Below are positions 1-12,872 of a DNA stretch of 64,000 nt, piece by piece (the stretch's first letter is position 1; each line of letters begins with the position of its first letter). The stretch comes from Cryptomeria japonica. Its lineage: Eukaryota; Streptophyta; Pinopsida; Cupressales; Cupressaceae. The notes under the pieces are model-generated. The model was not told the origin of the DNA. It did no database searches and saw only the letters and a program-made list of their open reading frames with translations. The stretch is taken from assembly GCF_030272615.1 (NCBI RefSeq), contig NC_081412.1:106524296-106588295 (forward strand). Reading direction: 5' to 3'. A program made the position numbers and the translations under genes.

Positions 1-1639
1 TTCAACGTTCTTTTACTTGGATGATTTTATTTGTACAAGATGAATAAACTTGTCCTTGTGAAAAATGTCATAAGTGTGTAATGCATTTTACTAGTTTTCT
101 TCTAGAAAGAAATTAAATCCTATAGTTGTATTATCACCAGTAAAAGAATACAACAAAGATTTTATAAGTATGATTTTGGGTGATGAATGAGAATACCTAT
201 GTTAGGCATGAGTTTTCAAATTCATAAGTGTGCTCTATGAAGTTCATTTAATGTATGACTATTACCAAATGGATATAAGCACTAGTCCTATTTGCACCAA
301 GTTTTTGTAACTAGTCCAGTTTTAACTCGAGTTTCCTTTTCCTTTTTGTTAGTAGGAATAGATTTATAGTAAGATTTTATTCTCAAATACGTAGTAACTA
401 TGGGTAACTGGAATTGAGCCAATTTTGTATGTCATCTCATGTATTATGGTCATCAATCCGAGAATTATCTACATTTGGATGATACCATTTTTTAATTTGT
501 CAAACCTATAGGTATTTTTAGGTATACCTACCTTGGTTTTGCAAAGCCAAAAGAGAAGGGGAATTTTCTCAAATTCTGAAGGATTCTCAAGCGTTGGCCA
601 CTAATTTGTGATATCCAATTATGGGAGAAGGCAAATCCCTAGGAATATTGCAAGAATGAGTTGGAAAGACCAACATCGGGGTTGCCTTTCAATGCCCCAT
701 CAAAAATTTGCTTCAATTTCCCTCTTAGTGGGGAAAAATTAGCCATTAGCATTTTTTATAAGGATATTTATAAAATAAATATAATTAAGTAATATAAAAA
801 TGAAAACACAATCTCTATCATAACTTACTAATTATATACTCATACGTACATTTTTACTCTTTTTTAATTATTTTAATTTCAACTTTATTTCATCCTTCCC
901 ATTTTTTAGGATCATTCTTTCTTTAAATATTCTTAATAAATTCTTAAGACTTTATTTCTACAACCATTGAAGTAAAGTTGAAATAAAGTTGTAAAGGGAA
1001 ATAGCTTTTTCCTAAGGTGATTCTAGGTCAATCCAATAAAATACATAAATATAGGCATAAATTTTGGTTGAATTTATATATCATAGATGTGGGATTGTGA
1101 TTAATTTAAAAATAAACACTAAAGCTAGGAAATTGAATGTGATGGATAGGTGTATTTAGCTTTAATCTTAGAGAAGGATGAGATCTAATGCATGACAGTA
1201 ATTTGATGATTCAATACAAAAAACTATATAACTTGAGTGTATTGTTCTTGCATTATGTGCAAGATCTAAGTGTTTATTTAGATTGAGTCTAAGTGTGTAT
1301 TCTTATTCAATGGTGGACACAAGCCCAAAAATGAAAAAAGAAAAGAAAAGAAATATTGTGATAGCCCTTGTTGCTCTAGAAGCCTTATGGATTAATTAAT
1401 ATGAGGAGCTCATTTCAACGAGTCTTGCCCTTTTATTTCCCTTGTACCAAAAAATATTTGTCTATGTTATCTTTATGTTTATTATTCATGGTGTCAAGTA
1501 CTCATATTCTCCCTTTCTACACTTGATCTTTTATTTGAATGCTAACAACTCATTGTTCATCGCTTAAAATTAAAAGAGATCTATTTGATTTAGTGATGCA
1601 TACTAGTGTAAGTTAATAAGAAGTGTAGACACTGAAATA
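1..1639. other. AT-rich sequence without a recognised gene
   Basis: I see no coding region, LTR end or known repeat here. The only structure noted is a 13-bp inverted repeat, CAACTTTATTTCA at 880-892 and its complement at 979-991, which could form a weak hairpin with an 86-base loop. Confidence 0.5.
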
Positions 1640-1726
1640 AAATATGTACACTAATTCTTGCACTATCATCGTATGTTAACAACTAATTCATTTACCATCT
1701 CTTGATTTATTAAAATAATTAATATT

Positions 1727-2091
1727 TGTTGGAGTTATTGATTTAACTTTAAGTCTCAACAATCACCTGCAAGAAAACACCCATCGCAAATGAATATCAA
1801 GAAAGATATATTTGCTCAATTACTTAAGGTTTATATCGATACACATTAAATTATGAACTATAATGAAAGATGAATCCTTGTAGAAAGGATAATGAAACCC
1901 TAGATATAAACCCTAGAGAAAGATTAAATCAACTAATGACAAGTACACACACCATATTCAATGAGGCAACATGAGTTATTATTAGCCTAATCTAATAAAA
2001 GAAAAATCACTCCTAATTTTATATTAAGCAAATAAAGTAATAGGGAACCTAATTAGATAATTAATTAAGTGATATCATAATTAATCCAACA
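1727..2091 (-). repeat. Left LTR of the deleted copia element (3' LTR in its own orientation)
   Basis: It is 365 bp with TGTTGG at the left end and CCAACA at the right end. It matches 5410-5769 along its length, for example GAGTTATTGATT at the start and TAATTAATTA-GTGATATC near the end. Confidence 0.8.
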
Positions 2092-3075
2092 CCCTCCTTA
2101 AGATTAACTAAGGGAGAAGCTAAAAAAGATGCTGATGAATGCATGAATGCAAGAATGCAAGAATAGATGGGTCTCGACAACAAGCCCTGATTAGGTACCA
2201 ATGTAAAAAGCAATACAATCTCTCACAACCAGAGAAAAGGAGAAAACCACTAGGAAAAAACTCATCTCCAAAAAAGAGAAAAAATAAATAAAATGAGTAC
2301 ATGTGGTTAATAATGAATAACATATAAGTACAACCAAGATCCCCTCATAGGAGATAAAAGAAGAGATGATGCATCTCCCCATAAGGAAAAATCTCCAATG
2401 ACAATCATGGAAGCTTGAAGATGAATGATGATGATGATCGAAGAGTGGAAAACTATGTTCCTTTCCTTATGAAGAAACAAATCCAATGGCCAAGGTAGAA
2501 TCAACTCCATGAAGGGAGATGGGAGGAAAGGCCTCATCATGTGTGTCGTGGAAGAATGCTCAATGTCCACATGTTTAAATCAAAGATACCAAATCAAAAG
2601 AAGAAAATTGAAACAACCAGGAAGATACCTATAGAACAACCTCAAAAGGCATTAGAGATGAGATGACACATGGGTTGTAGTTGCCACCAAAGAGGAAGAT
2701 AATATCCTCAAGAATGATCCCAAATCCTATAATGTGTGACTCAACAAATAACCCTACTATATCTAGAAAGAAGTCATCCTAAACAAAGTTGAAACTAGAA
2801 GTGAAGAAACATCATGCTGAGCAAAACTAGTCTTTGAAAAAGTAGGAGGTGGAGGAGGAGGAGGCTTAACACAAGTATTAGGAACCTAAGTGGATGATGG
2901 AAGCACACATAGGTTCAAGTGACCAAACCTCTCCTAACATATCCAATCCGCTCTTAAAAAAAAGAGAGAACTCATACAATTGGGATACATTATCAATAGT
3001 CTCAATTGCAAGAATATCTATATTTTGTAGGTCTCTAATAAGAATTGAATCAAGTGTAAACTCAACTATCTTACC

Positions 3076-3264
3076 CTACTCATTATGAGTAATTTGGTAG
3101 ATGGAAATGAGATTGGAAAGTGAACAAACTGCATCATGAAATGTGTCATTATCAACCTTTATAGAATCTCTCCCAATAACACACATATAAGTGTTATTAA
3201 CCTTTAAAATATTTGGTAAAGTGTAAGGCTTAAATGAACAGAACATATATGTAGACGAAGTCAT
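3076..3264 (-). pseudogene. Copia protease-region fragment
   Basis: The 62-residue reading frame contains SSTYMFCSFKPYTLPNI, VNNTYMCVIGRDSIKVDN and SNLISIYQITHNE. This is the stretch that follows the aspartic protease active site and leads into the pre-integrase domain of copia polyproteins. The catalytic part upstream and the integrase downstream are missing. It lies inside the small copia element, downstream of the gag zinc-knuckle remnant, in the expected order. It is too short to act as an enzyme. Confidence 0.75.
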
Positions 3265-3469
3265 ATGATGAGAGGCTCTTGAATCATGAATTCATCAGTT
3301 GAACTGAAGATGTCTGGTTGTAAAGTGAGCATGGCCTTGCATCTTTTCTTCTCCGTGTTCCATATAGTTTGACTCATGTTGTGTAAGTACTGAAATGAAA
3401 TAAATGGATGAACTAGATAAAGGTAGCTAAATATTATTCTTTTGTATAAGGTGCTTTAGCTAATCAATC

Positions 3470-3743
3470 TACTTTGCATAAAACCCATGCTCATCATGTC
3501 CTATCTTAGTGCAATATGCACATTTCAATTTTTCCTTCTTTGATGAATCCCTCTTAGAAGAGGAAGGATAATTTGAATTATCTTGAGAATTTGACTCCTT
3601 GTCTTGCTCATGTTACTTGGAATCCTTGTGTTTGTTTCTTTCCTTTGCCATTTGAAGCTTTTTGATCTCAAATGCACTAGGATGCAAGAAGACTCTATGA
3701 TTTGGAAGATTCTAATTGACCTATCTAAAACAAGTTTGTCCAC
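3470..3743 (-). pseudogene. Copia gag C-terminal remnant with broken zinc knuckle
   Basis: On the minus strand near 3480-3535 the frame reads KLKCAYCTKIGHDEHGFYAK. This is a CCHC knuckle in which the last cysteine has become phenylalanine. The frame upstream (to 3743) is lysine- and arginine-rich, as expected for the gag linker before the knuckle. Several stops and frame changes separate the pieces. Upstream minus-strand sequence to 5389 is probably the decayed gag and leader but gives no clear domain match by eye. Confidence 0.55.
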
Positions 3744-5409
3744 TCCCTAGTGAGGGATGAATCAAAATCATCAAGTGAAGCAAAAGTGAACCTGATACTA
3801 AGTACGTTTGTAGTGGCATAAAAGGTAGACACAAAAACAAAATAATCAAGATCAAGCTTGGCAAGGATGGATAGAATTAATTGAGAGTCCTATTTCTGAA
3901 TACCACTCTACTTCAACTATAATCTAAGATACTTGATTTTAGTGAAGGATCGCTAGATGTTGTCAAAATTTGTAGGATTCAAGCCAATAAGCTCATTTTA
4001 CAACTAAAAACCTCTCCATGTATCATGCTTCCCAAATAAGGTCTCCAATTGAGTCTAGACTTGATTGGGCATGGTGCAAGATTCAACATGAAAGAAAATA
4101 TCTGGAGGCATAGATATGCATAATGTCCCAAAAGCCTCATCACATGTGTTAAATGACTTATCTTCTATTATCACTTGTAGGCTCAATTTATGTACCCATG
4201 GTCACTCTATACAACCCCTATTTCTTCAAATTAATCTCTATTTATTTTTTCTAACCATGGTAGTTGAAGGGAGTGAGGGGAGGAATGTGGTTTGGATCCA
4301 TGATATAATTTTAAAAAAGATACAAAAATGAATTGATACAATAGTATAGACCCTCTCAATGCAAAAAAAATCCCCTTTGATCTTTAAAAAAACATAATTT
4401 GCACGTTTTTCAAGAAAGGAGACCAAAAAATAAGATTTGAGATGTGATAAGAATAATAAGTATGTGATCAATTTTCTAGAAAACAATTTTTATATTTGTG
4501 TAGAGGACTAAACCATCTTTACTATGCACTGCGATAATCACAAAAAATGGAGTCTAAATGTGAAAGTTATGGCCCTAGAAGTGCAAAGAACTAGATCTAA
4601 CTTCAAAGGCTTCTAGAACACACCAAGAGAAAAAATCTACAAAAATCACCTCCCAACAATATCTCTTTCAGAAAAAATAAAGATCATATGCTCGAGGTAT
4701 ATCTAATTTTTTCGGAAGTTGCCCAATTTGGCTAAAAATCAAATAGGGGGCAAAAAAATATACCCTTGGTCCTATTGTGGACAAAGGGGTCTGGATCTGG
4801 GAGCAAGGCATGATCCCATAGTCACTCACATGATCATTGCAACAACAATAAGGTGTGGGGTCAATTATAGTTAGAAGAAATATTCAAAGGAATGTTTTGC
4901 AACACATATAGTACATTTGCTAGTTGTAAAATTGCATCACCATGCCACTGAGCAAAAATTATCACCAACTTTTATGCAGTGGAGTAAAGTTTTTGTGTCA
5001 ACTCTTGCATAGATTGACACACACTTATGACGTAGTATGACTATAGTAATTTTTTCATAGAATGTGCCCACAAAAAAATTGCCTAGAAATTGAAGTTTTG
5101 AATTTTTATCAAATAAAAGGAAATCCTTAGATTTTTTTATCATTTCAGACACAATAGAAAATTATGTTTCATCTTAAGATGCACTAATTTATTGCTCAAC
5201 CCTGCTACTTGCCTTGAATCTTGTGCCCTTATAAAAATGCCCCAAAATTCAACTACTTAGATTTTGATGAAACAATTGATCTATAAGTTTTTGGCTACTT
5301 TGAACACAATGGCAACATCTATTTGAGCCCAAAGTGTACCAAAAATTTGTTAAAAGCTAGATCCCTCAATATTTAAATGAGAACTCATAGATCTAGAGCT
5401 CCAATAGCA

Positions 5410-5769
5410 TGTTGGAGTTATTGATTCAATGCAACAAATCTCAGCAATCACCCACAAGGAAAAAACCTATCACAAATGGAGATCAAACAAGATAGATTTT
5501 CTCAATAACTTGAGAATTGTATTGACGCACAAAAGATTATGAATTACAATTAAAGATGGATCTTTATAGAAATGATAATGAAATTGTAGATCTAAACCCT
5601 AGAGAAAGATTAAAACAGCTAATGACAAGTGTTCACATCATACTTAATGAGATAACATGAGCTATTATTAGCCTAATCTAATAAAAGAAAAAGAACTCCT
5701 AAGTTTAGCTTAAATGAATAAAGTAATAAGTAGCCTAATTAAATAATTAATTAGGTGATATCCTAATTA
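5410..5769 (-). repeat. Right LTR of the deleted copia element (5' LTR in its own orientation)
   Basis: It starts TGTTGGAGTTATTGATT at 5410 and stays parallel to the left LTR up to GTGATATC near 5760. The terminal CCAACA is not preserved. Confidence 0.75.
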
Positions 5770-6325
5770 GAATATGTCTATTATTTTATTACAATTAAAT
5801 TTATTAAATAGTATTTATCATTTGGTTTGTTTAATTTGAACTTAAATCTAAATTAATCTAAATCTTTCATGGGTTAATTGTTTAATAAAAATAGGTATCT
5901 AAACAATTAATTTTGTTAACTAAACAATCAAAATATTTAACTTGCCATTGACATACCAATGAATTTGGCTTGCTCAAGATCACAAATTAATTAAAAATTA
6001 AATAATCATCAACTTGTAAATTAAATAAGTTGATTGTCTATTCATCTCTACCCATTTTACAAATTGGTTGCCACCTCTCCCCATCAAACCCACCAATCAT
6101 GGGTCCAACTCACAATCCAAAATTAAATCTTTACATTTCATTTTCCTCTCAAAAATTCTATAAATTGGAGCTTAATCGTCCATTTTTTTTCACTCCATCC
6201 TAAATCGACCAAGTAGATGCTGCAACAATGAGCAATGAACATTATCTAGAGAATATCCACTTCACACTCTATCAAAGGATTGCATGTGGTGGGAGAATAC
6301 TGATTTTAAATATTATTTTTAATTT

Positions 6326-6649
6326 GTTGTTTTATTGTAATTCTAATGCTTATATATCATCATCTCATCATTAAATTCAATCTCAAAAATGAAATAAATA
6401 TTTTGAATCCAAAACCTATCCAAGTTTCAAAGCATCCTTTTAGTCTAATCATCCAATCAATTAACCAATACAATCATTCTAATCATTCCAACCAATTAGT
6501 CGTTAACCTCTTATGTTCGGGACATTATATCTCATCAATGTCAACACACTTTGTGCCTATATATGCAATTTATTTACAATGCCATTGTATCTTCTAGTAG
6601 TAATACCATTTCAAAGAGGGTAAAAATATACACTATATAATCACATATA
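6326..6649. other. Spacer between the two direct-repeat copies
   Basis: AT-rich sequence with short repeats of CAATCATTC and CAATTAA near 6450-6500. The reading frame over 6346-6597 has no recognisable domain and I regard it as chance. Confidence 0.4.
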
Positions 6650-7285
6650 CACTAATTTCTTTAATATCATCTCATGTTAAACATTCAACACACTCATCAT
6701 CTCTTAATCCATTAAAATAATTAATATTATCCTAAGTTCATTACTTGCCATAATTTAATTCATTACATGATATTTATGGTTTAATTGATTTAATTTGAAT
6801 TTAAATCTAAATTATATATGATTAAATTAATGTAAATCCTAAATTACACTTAATGAGTTAACTATCCAATAATAAATAGTTAACCAAATAATCAATTTGG
6901 TTAACTCGTCATTGATGACCATGCCAATTTGACTAACTCAAGATTATAAATTTATTAAATAATTATCAACTCACTAATCAAATAAGTGGACTAACTAGTC
7001 ATCTCCATCCATTTTGTAAATTTATTTCCACATAGAGGTCCCCCATCACATTCACCAACCATGGATCCAACTCATTCTCCAAGATTATATCTCCACTATT
7101 CAATTTCCTCTCAAATATTCTATAAATTAGATCTTAATCCTCCATTTTCATCCATCCCATCCTAAATTACTAACTTAGATGCCACAACACTAAGAAACAA
7201 TTATTATCAAGAGCATATCCACTTCACACTCTATCAAAGGTTTATATGTGTGATAGAATAATGAGTTCTAAATATCATTTTCGAT
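6650..7285. repeat. Diverged direct repeat, copy 2 (uninterrupted)
   Basis: It matches copy 1 on both sides of the copia element, as described under copy 1. Small insertions and deletions and many substitutions show that the duplication is old. Confidence 0.65.
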
Positions 7286-8229
7286 TCTTATTCTTATTTT
7301 TATTCTCTCTTACAAGGATTGTCTTTCACAATGGGAAGAGGGTTCTTCTAGTCACACACCACTCTATGCTCACTATTTAATGCTTAATTAATGCTCCATT
7401 GCCTACTTTATGTCTCCTTTGATGTTTATTGGGTGAAAGAAATGGCCAAGCTCTAAGTATATCTTTTTCCCATCTACACCACCAAAAAAATAGCTAGTTC
7501 AAAGTGCTTTTTACTGGTAATGGAATTATTGAACACATCCTCACTTTATGTTGCCTACTATGTTATCCATGTTGGAAATATTCTAAGAGGATAGGTTTGT
7601 TGGTAGGCAAGCGGTAGTTATATGATTAAATGTTAGGTTTGGATTGTCTATAAGGGAATTATGTTAGTGGTTGGAGATAGGAACACAAAGGAGAAGAGAG
7701 TTTTATATTGGAAAATTATGCACTATGGTCATATAGAAAATCCTTCTTGTTCAAGGTGTAAACTCCTCTTAATGGGGAAACTTTAAGTACTTGTTTTTAT
7801 TTGGGCTATTATGTATTGGCCATTAAATATTTCCTAAGTGCATCTGCTAGAAATCTTGTCTCTTGTGAAGGTGTGCACTATTTAGTTGTAATGTTATTGA
7901 AAGGGTTATCCCTTCATCTGAGCAATCCCACAATGTCTATTGATCTTGTGAAGCAATGGTGGTCATAGTAATGGGTTCACACATGTGTAGCAAAGCAATA
8001 TAAGCCATGTGCCTTCAGGGTGGCAAGGTGGTTGGCTATGTGACTCCATTTTATTAGGGAAAAATTATGTACACAATCATTTTTATTTTTTATACGTGGA
8101 AAATTTTTGTTTAGTGTATCAATTTTTGTTATTTTATTAGGATTTAATTATAGTTTTTTATTCAAAATCATTGAACCATATTTCATGGGTAATATTTTAA
8201 AAAAAAACCATCTTCCATAAGCATCAATG
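7286..8229. other. Sequence with no recognised gene
   Basis: No frame longer than about 50 codons and no LTR or tandem repeat was seen. A plus-strand frame near 7730-7800 reads ENPSCSRCKLLLMGKL, which loosely recalls the zinc-binding region of plant LINE ORF2 proteins. It is too short to call. Confidence 0.3.
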
Positions 8230-10124
8230 GTCCACTTATAACTCATTTCATCTTAGTGATTCTTATAGAGGTGAAACATCACAACTTGTTGAAGATTTTA
8301 TAAATGGGGTAGCAAACCAAGTGGGCTTCATCTTGGGAGAAAATTCATGGTTAAGCATACTTAAATTCGATTAGAATTAGAATGGTTCACCTCTTGGGAA
8401 GTCCTAATGCTTCACCTACATGAAAATCACCAACATTATATTAGTTTTAATTGGACCATTAATGATCATAAGAGATGGGTTTTTGTGAACTACTACTCAT
8501 GAAATGTCAATCAATGGGATTGAATAAAAAACTATAAAATTGAATCTTAATAACACAATATAATTTGATAAATTGGAAAAAAATCTCCTACTTGTCATTA
8601 GATGAGATGAGGGACCTCTATAATGAATGGTTCATAACAAATAATACTTGTTAAAGCTTTTACAAATGGAGAAGCAAGACAAATGGACTTGATCTTGTGG
8701 GAAGCTTTATGGTTAAGCACACTTAGTTAAAGTAGTACTAGGATGGGTGACCTCCTAATGAGTCTCGATGCTTCACCTCTATGAGCATCACCTAGATGTT
8801 ATGAATTATGAGTGGACAATTCATGCTCATGAGAGATGGAATTTTATGAAGCACCGAGCTCATGAAATATGGATTAATGAGTATGACTAAAAAATGAAAT
8901 AATTGAATTCTAATAAACAATATGATTTGATACACTGTAAAAATACCTTCTACTTTTCATTGGATGAGCTAAAGGGGCTCTATAATGGATGGTTAAGAAG
9001 GCATTAATAATCGATATATTTTTTCGAATAGACTAGAAAGCTTAGTGGGATTGATCTTAGGGAAAACTTCATCAGTAAGCATTCTTGAGTTATAGAGTAT
9101 TGGGATGGGTGACTTACAAGAAGTATTGATGCTTCACCTTAATGAGAATCTAATGCAAGTGCATCCCTGGTTCATAGCAATCTTGCATCAACCAAAAATA
9201 TTCCCTTTATGTTTTTCTTTCTGTTAGTAGTTTCAACATTTCTTTCTGTGTGTCCCGAATTTAGCTCACCCAAACCTATGGAGCTTGATTTTACTTGAAG
9301 ACTTGATCATCTTCCTTATTCCCAAACTGTGGAGCATTTGGATCATTTCACTACAAGTTATCGCTACCGGTTTCTGTGACAGTTTTTTGTTACCAGTTGT
9401 CTGGACCTATTTCCATTGGTGATCTACCGAATCCCCTTCCATATCTTGCGAAGCCCTGACCATTGATTTTGATGTTCCTTAGCATGTGTCTGACCTTTCC
9501 CCGTGATCTACACTTCATCCTTTGGATTTTGCAGAGGAATTTCTTTGGCGGAGGCCGACCTTGTTGGTTTTACACGTTAGGTATTGTTCTTCAAGTTTTG
9601 ATCCCTTTTGGGCATAGAAGATAGATCTTAAGATTTGAGGTCCTGGTTGTGACCTATTCTGTATTTTGAACATGTTTTAGCAGGCTTGTGAGCCGGTTTT
9701 TGTAACCCTGTTGTTACCCGGTTTCTGTGATCCGGTTGGTTGTAAGCCGGTTTCTGTAACCCGGTTGGTTGTAAACAGTTTTCATGTTATAATTTAATCT
9801 ATTCTCCATTGCCCCCATCATGTCCTTCTGTTTCTATTGCGTTTACTCATCCTGGTCGGTCTGGACTGATCTCTTTGAGGTCCCTCCTAGCCAGTGATTG
9901 CTACAACATCACCTAGATGCAACTAATTCTAAATGGATCTTTCATGCTCATCAAAGATAATTTTTGAACCACTACTCATGAAATATGGGTAAATGACCTG
10001 AACTAAAAAATAACATAGTTGAATTCTTATAAAATAACATAATTTAATACACTATTAAAGCACTTCCTATTTTCTATTTGATGAGCTTAAGAGGCTCTAT
10101 AATGAATGGTTCATAATGACAACA
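8230..10124 (+). repeat. 5S rRNA-derived tandem array, units 1-4
   Basis: Each unit of about 360 bp carries a block resembling the 3' two-thirds of plant 5S rRNA: GGTTAAGCACACTTAGTTAA, then AGTAGTACTAGGATGGGTGA, then CCTC and a TGCTTCACC end (best copy 8690-8780). The GGATGGG block sits near 8380 (degraded), 8740 and 9102, giving spacings of 360 and 362. Spacers between units also match each other (CTCATGAAATATG, TTGAATTCTAATAA, CTCTATAATGAATGGTTCAT). The first 40 bases of 5S rRNA are not recognisable and there is no T-run terminator after the gene block. I therefore call these pseudogenes or a derived satellite, not working 5S genes. Confidence 0.75.
9151..9905. mobile_element. Insertion of about 755 bp in the 5S-derived array, possibly a solo LTR
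   Basis: The 5S-derived spacer is interrupted after AATGAGAATC and resumes at CATCACCTAGATGCAAC. The insert is richer in GC than its surroundings and carries several CCGGTT motifs, with an imperfect repeat of GCCGGTTTCTGTAACCCGG and GTTGGTTGTA at 9690-9780. Its right end is GATTGCTACA. Flanks GAATC and ACATC could be an eroded 5-bp target duplication. The left end is TA instead of TG, so solo LTR is an inference. Confidence 0.45.
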
Positions 10125-10190
10125 TGTCATAACCCTTTTTTAAGACTTCGATAAAACTTGTTAATAATACTATTATTATCCTTATCATCC

Positions 10191-10237
<47 letters not shown>
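10191..10237. repeat. (TTA)n microsatellite
   Basis: About 15 uninterrupted TTA units. The minus-strand frame across it gives a run of asparagines and is not a real gene. Confidence 0.95.
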
Positions 10238-10238
<1 letters not shown>

Positions 10239-10344
10239 TTAATATTACTTTTATGAGTTAGAAATGATAAATTAAATAAGGTCAAAATTTTAAATACAAA
10301 TGAGTAATAAGTGGTGACTCTCATGTGAGGTCATAATTTACTTG

Positions 10345-10800
10345 GAAATTATTTATTTCCTCAATATTCTAATTGAGCACATGGTGTAGGAGAAATAAGA
10401 ATATTCTAGAAAAAAAATTCAATTTCAAAATATTAAGGAATAAATATTATATTTAGCAAATATATGACATGGGAGTTACAAAATTATTCTATAGCAAGAA
10501 TAATTCTTTTCATGGCCTTTTTATGACAAAGGAGTTATGAAATTCATATTTGATAAAATGGAGGAAAATTCAAATTCAGATTTTTAATGCATGGTCAAAT
10601 GTAACTGCCACTATGACAACAATCATTTTGCATGAAATTAATTTAAAAATTGCTTATTTTCTCAATATGTTATTTAGCACATGTTGTAGGAGGAAATGAG
10701 AAGGTTCTAGAAGAGAATCTCAAATTCAAATTTTTGCATGTAACCCCCACTATGACAATATTCATTTTTGCATGGGATTATTTCAGGAAAAGAATCTCAA
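10345..10800. repeat. Imperfect direct repeat, period about 305 bp
   Basis: TTTCCTCAATATTCTAATTG, GAGCACATGGTGTAGGAG and ATTCTAGAA near 10357-10410 recur as TTTTCTCAATATGTTATTTA, GCACATGTTGTAGGAGG and GTTCTAGAA near 10660-10712. GACAA and CATTTTGCATG blocks also recur. This is internal structure of the long LTR-like segment. Confidence 0.5.
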
Positions 10801-12028
10801 AACCAATCAATTTACATGGTAGTGGGAAAATGACTCTCTTTTCTATATATTGAACACTAGATTTTTGAAAAGGGAGAGTTCATTGTTTTCTTTGATAAGT
10901 AGTTTTGAATTCTTGCAAATTGTGTTAGTAGTAGGAGGATTTTGGTAGACATATTGTATTATAGGAGATAGGATTTTCTAGGGGTTTTGGAGGAGATCTA
11001 TACCAGGTTGCAGGACAAGGATCGAAGGGAGCAAGAGGTAAAGTCAAGAAGAAATCAAAGGGATTGAAGATCTTCAACAAAGGAGAGCATTATCAGATAA
11101 GTGAATTTTCCTCCAAACGATTAAGGAAGTTTGATCTATAAAATTTATTTAGTTGTATTTCAAAAAAAATATATGAAGTTTCTTTTATTTCTTTGTAATA
11201 TCTTAGGAAATAAAATAAAAAAAAATGTTTTAGTTTTTTAGAAAGGAAATAAATATAGTTTTTATTTATTATTAAGATTTTCTATTGGTTCCAAATAATA
11301 TTTTGAAATTGGAGTTTTCAATCTCATTTTATTTCAAAGAAAGCTAATGGTGTTTTAATTTATTCCAACATTTATCTTAATTTTGAATTAAAATTTTAAA
11401 TAGATTTATCGATAAAATATATGAAATAGATTCATTGCATATCTATCTTGAAATACCCAATTTAACATAGTTTAATGATAATACAAAAAAAGAGAGAAGA
11501 TATCAATCCATTATTATTAAATTAAATATTACTAAATTATAAGTGTCTAGATTTAATACTAAATGAGAATAATGAAATAATGTTAGGTTATCCTATTTTG
11601 GAGTTTGGCATAGGAAATATTATTATTGCAATTGACTTTAGTTACAAAAACATATTGTTTAAATTGAACATGCAAAATAATTTGTATTAATTGAACTGAC
11701 TTTTTAGTCAATTAATTTCACTAAAACTTATAATTTAATTAGTTATAAACAAGGGAAAAGAGGTAATTGATATTTATATGTGGGTTCAAAAAGGAAACTT
11801 AGTTAATGAATTAATTAGTTTCATCTAAGAAATAATTACTCATAAATTATTGATTGGAAATGGAAAGTAAATCTGGGAGAGAAAAGCTATGGGATAAAAA
11901 TTAAATTAAATATGGTTTTACTCTTTTCATGCAACTCTAACAATTTTTCTTTTAAAAGGCAATATAATTTGAAATGCTATCTTAAAATATCCCCTTAAAT
12001 CTAGTTCTTCACCAGCACCAGCATCATT

Positions 12029-12098
12029 GGTCTCAATATTTGATTATGATGCAGTAGCTTATCGGTCTCAATATTTGATTATGATGCAATAGCTTATC
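12029..12098. repeat. Two-copy 35-bp tandem repeat
   Basis: The unit starts GGTCTCAATATTTGATTATG. The two copies differ at one position (GCAGTAGC versus GCAATAGC). Confidence 0.85.
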
Positions 12099-12710
12099 TA
12101 GTATAATTTGTAGATTCTGCAGAGTAAGTTGTTGATTCTTCTAAAGACCTTTAACCAGTTGCTTAGAATGAAGGCTATTACCCAAGCATGCTTGATTTTT
12201 GCATGAAAGTTTTAACTTAAGTAATTGGAAAATTAGACTTAGTTAAATTAAATATAAATAGTTAAATTTAGAATTGATATGAGTAACTATTATAGATCTA
12301 TACTATTGTGCAGAACAGTTTTATCTCAACTAAATTTGTCAAAACTCTTAACAACCATGAAGGTAATTTTGAATCTATTGTTCTAGAAATAGTCTATTTT
12401 ATTATGTAAGTAAATTAAATAATTTTATTCATATAGAAATAGATATGAAAATATAATAAAATGAAATAAATTAAAAAAAATCGATTTAAAGTTTTATCTA
12501 AAAATAGAATAACTAAAATTGCAAAAAAAATAAAAAATGAACTACAACAAAATCAGTCATCCAATCCTTGCGAAAAGGTTTTCAAAATCTGCATAAATTT
12601 GGATGCATTAATTTGCAAACAAGACTGGGAAAAATTATCCTATTAAGATGGTTTTATACAAAATAGGAATCTGATTTATGAAAAGGGTAGCAAACTCGCA
12701 GAGAGGCATG

Positions 12711-12872
12711 GTAGATTTCATAGAACTCTTTTGAATGCATTCTTCTTCTTCCATTCTTCCTCAGGGTAGATTTCGTAGAACTCTTCGGAATGCATTCTTC
12801 TTCTTCCATCCTTCCCATGGTAGATTTTGTAGAACTCTTCTGAATGTATTCTTCTTCTTCCATTCTTCCCTG
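12711..12872. repeat. Three-copy 54-55 bp minisatellite
   Basis: Units start GTAGATTT at 12711, 12766 and 12820 and contain GTAGAACTCTT, AATGCATTCTTCTTCTTCCA and a TTCC end. On the minus strand two units read in frame as GRMEEEE and SKSSTKST-like segments, while the third is shifted because one unit is 55 bp. I treat the resulting 76-residue frame as incidental. Confidence 0.8.

Larger units (their letters stand above)
1727..5769 (-). mobile_element. Deleted Ty1/copia LTR retrotransposon
   Basis: Two LTRs of about 360 bp flank a 3.3-kb interior. The left LTR has TGTTGG...CCAACA ends. Read on the minus strand, the interior starts next to the right LTR with a degraded initiator-Met primer site (rc of 5390-5409, TGCTATTGGAGCTCTAGATC) and ends at a polypurine tract (rc of 2092-2102, AAGGAGGG). 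Only gag and protease remnants remain. Integrase, RT and RNase H are absent, so the element is not autonomous. A candidate target duplication is AATAT (about 1721 and 5771), but the right LTR end has decayed. Confidence 0.8.
1640..6325. repeat. Diverged direct repeat, copy 1, split by a copia element
   Basis: The bases before 1727 and after about 5770 together match the block at about 6650-7285. The left part shares TTAAAATAATTAATAT just before the copia element. The right part shares blocks such as CCACTTCACACTCTATCAAA near 6260 and 7220, and TTCCTCTCAAA followed by TTCTATAAATT. Removing the copia element rejoins the repeat. Each copy holds a TATA-like TTCTATAAATT, so the pair might be LTRs of an unrecognised short element, but no terminal TG/CA or primer site was found. 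Confidence 0.6.

Noticed and set aside
8690-8790. Functional 5S rRNA gene
   Set aside because: The 5' third is not recognisable, the block carries many substitutions and no T-run terminator follows.
10127-10324. 65-residue minus-strand frame with an asparagine run
   Set aside because: The run is the (TTA)n microsatellite read in one frame. It lies at the edge of the long LTR-like segment.
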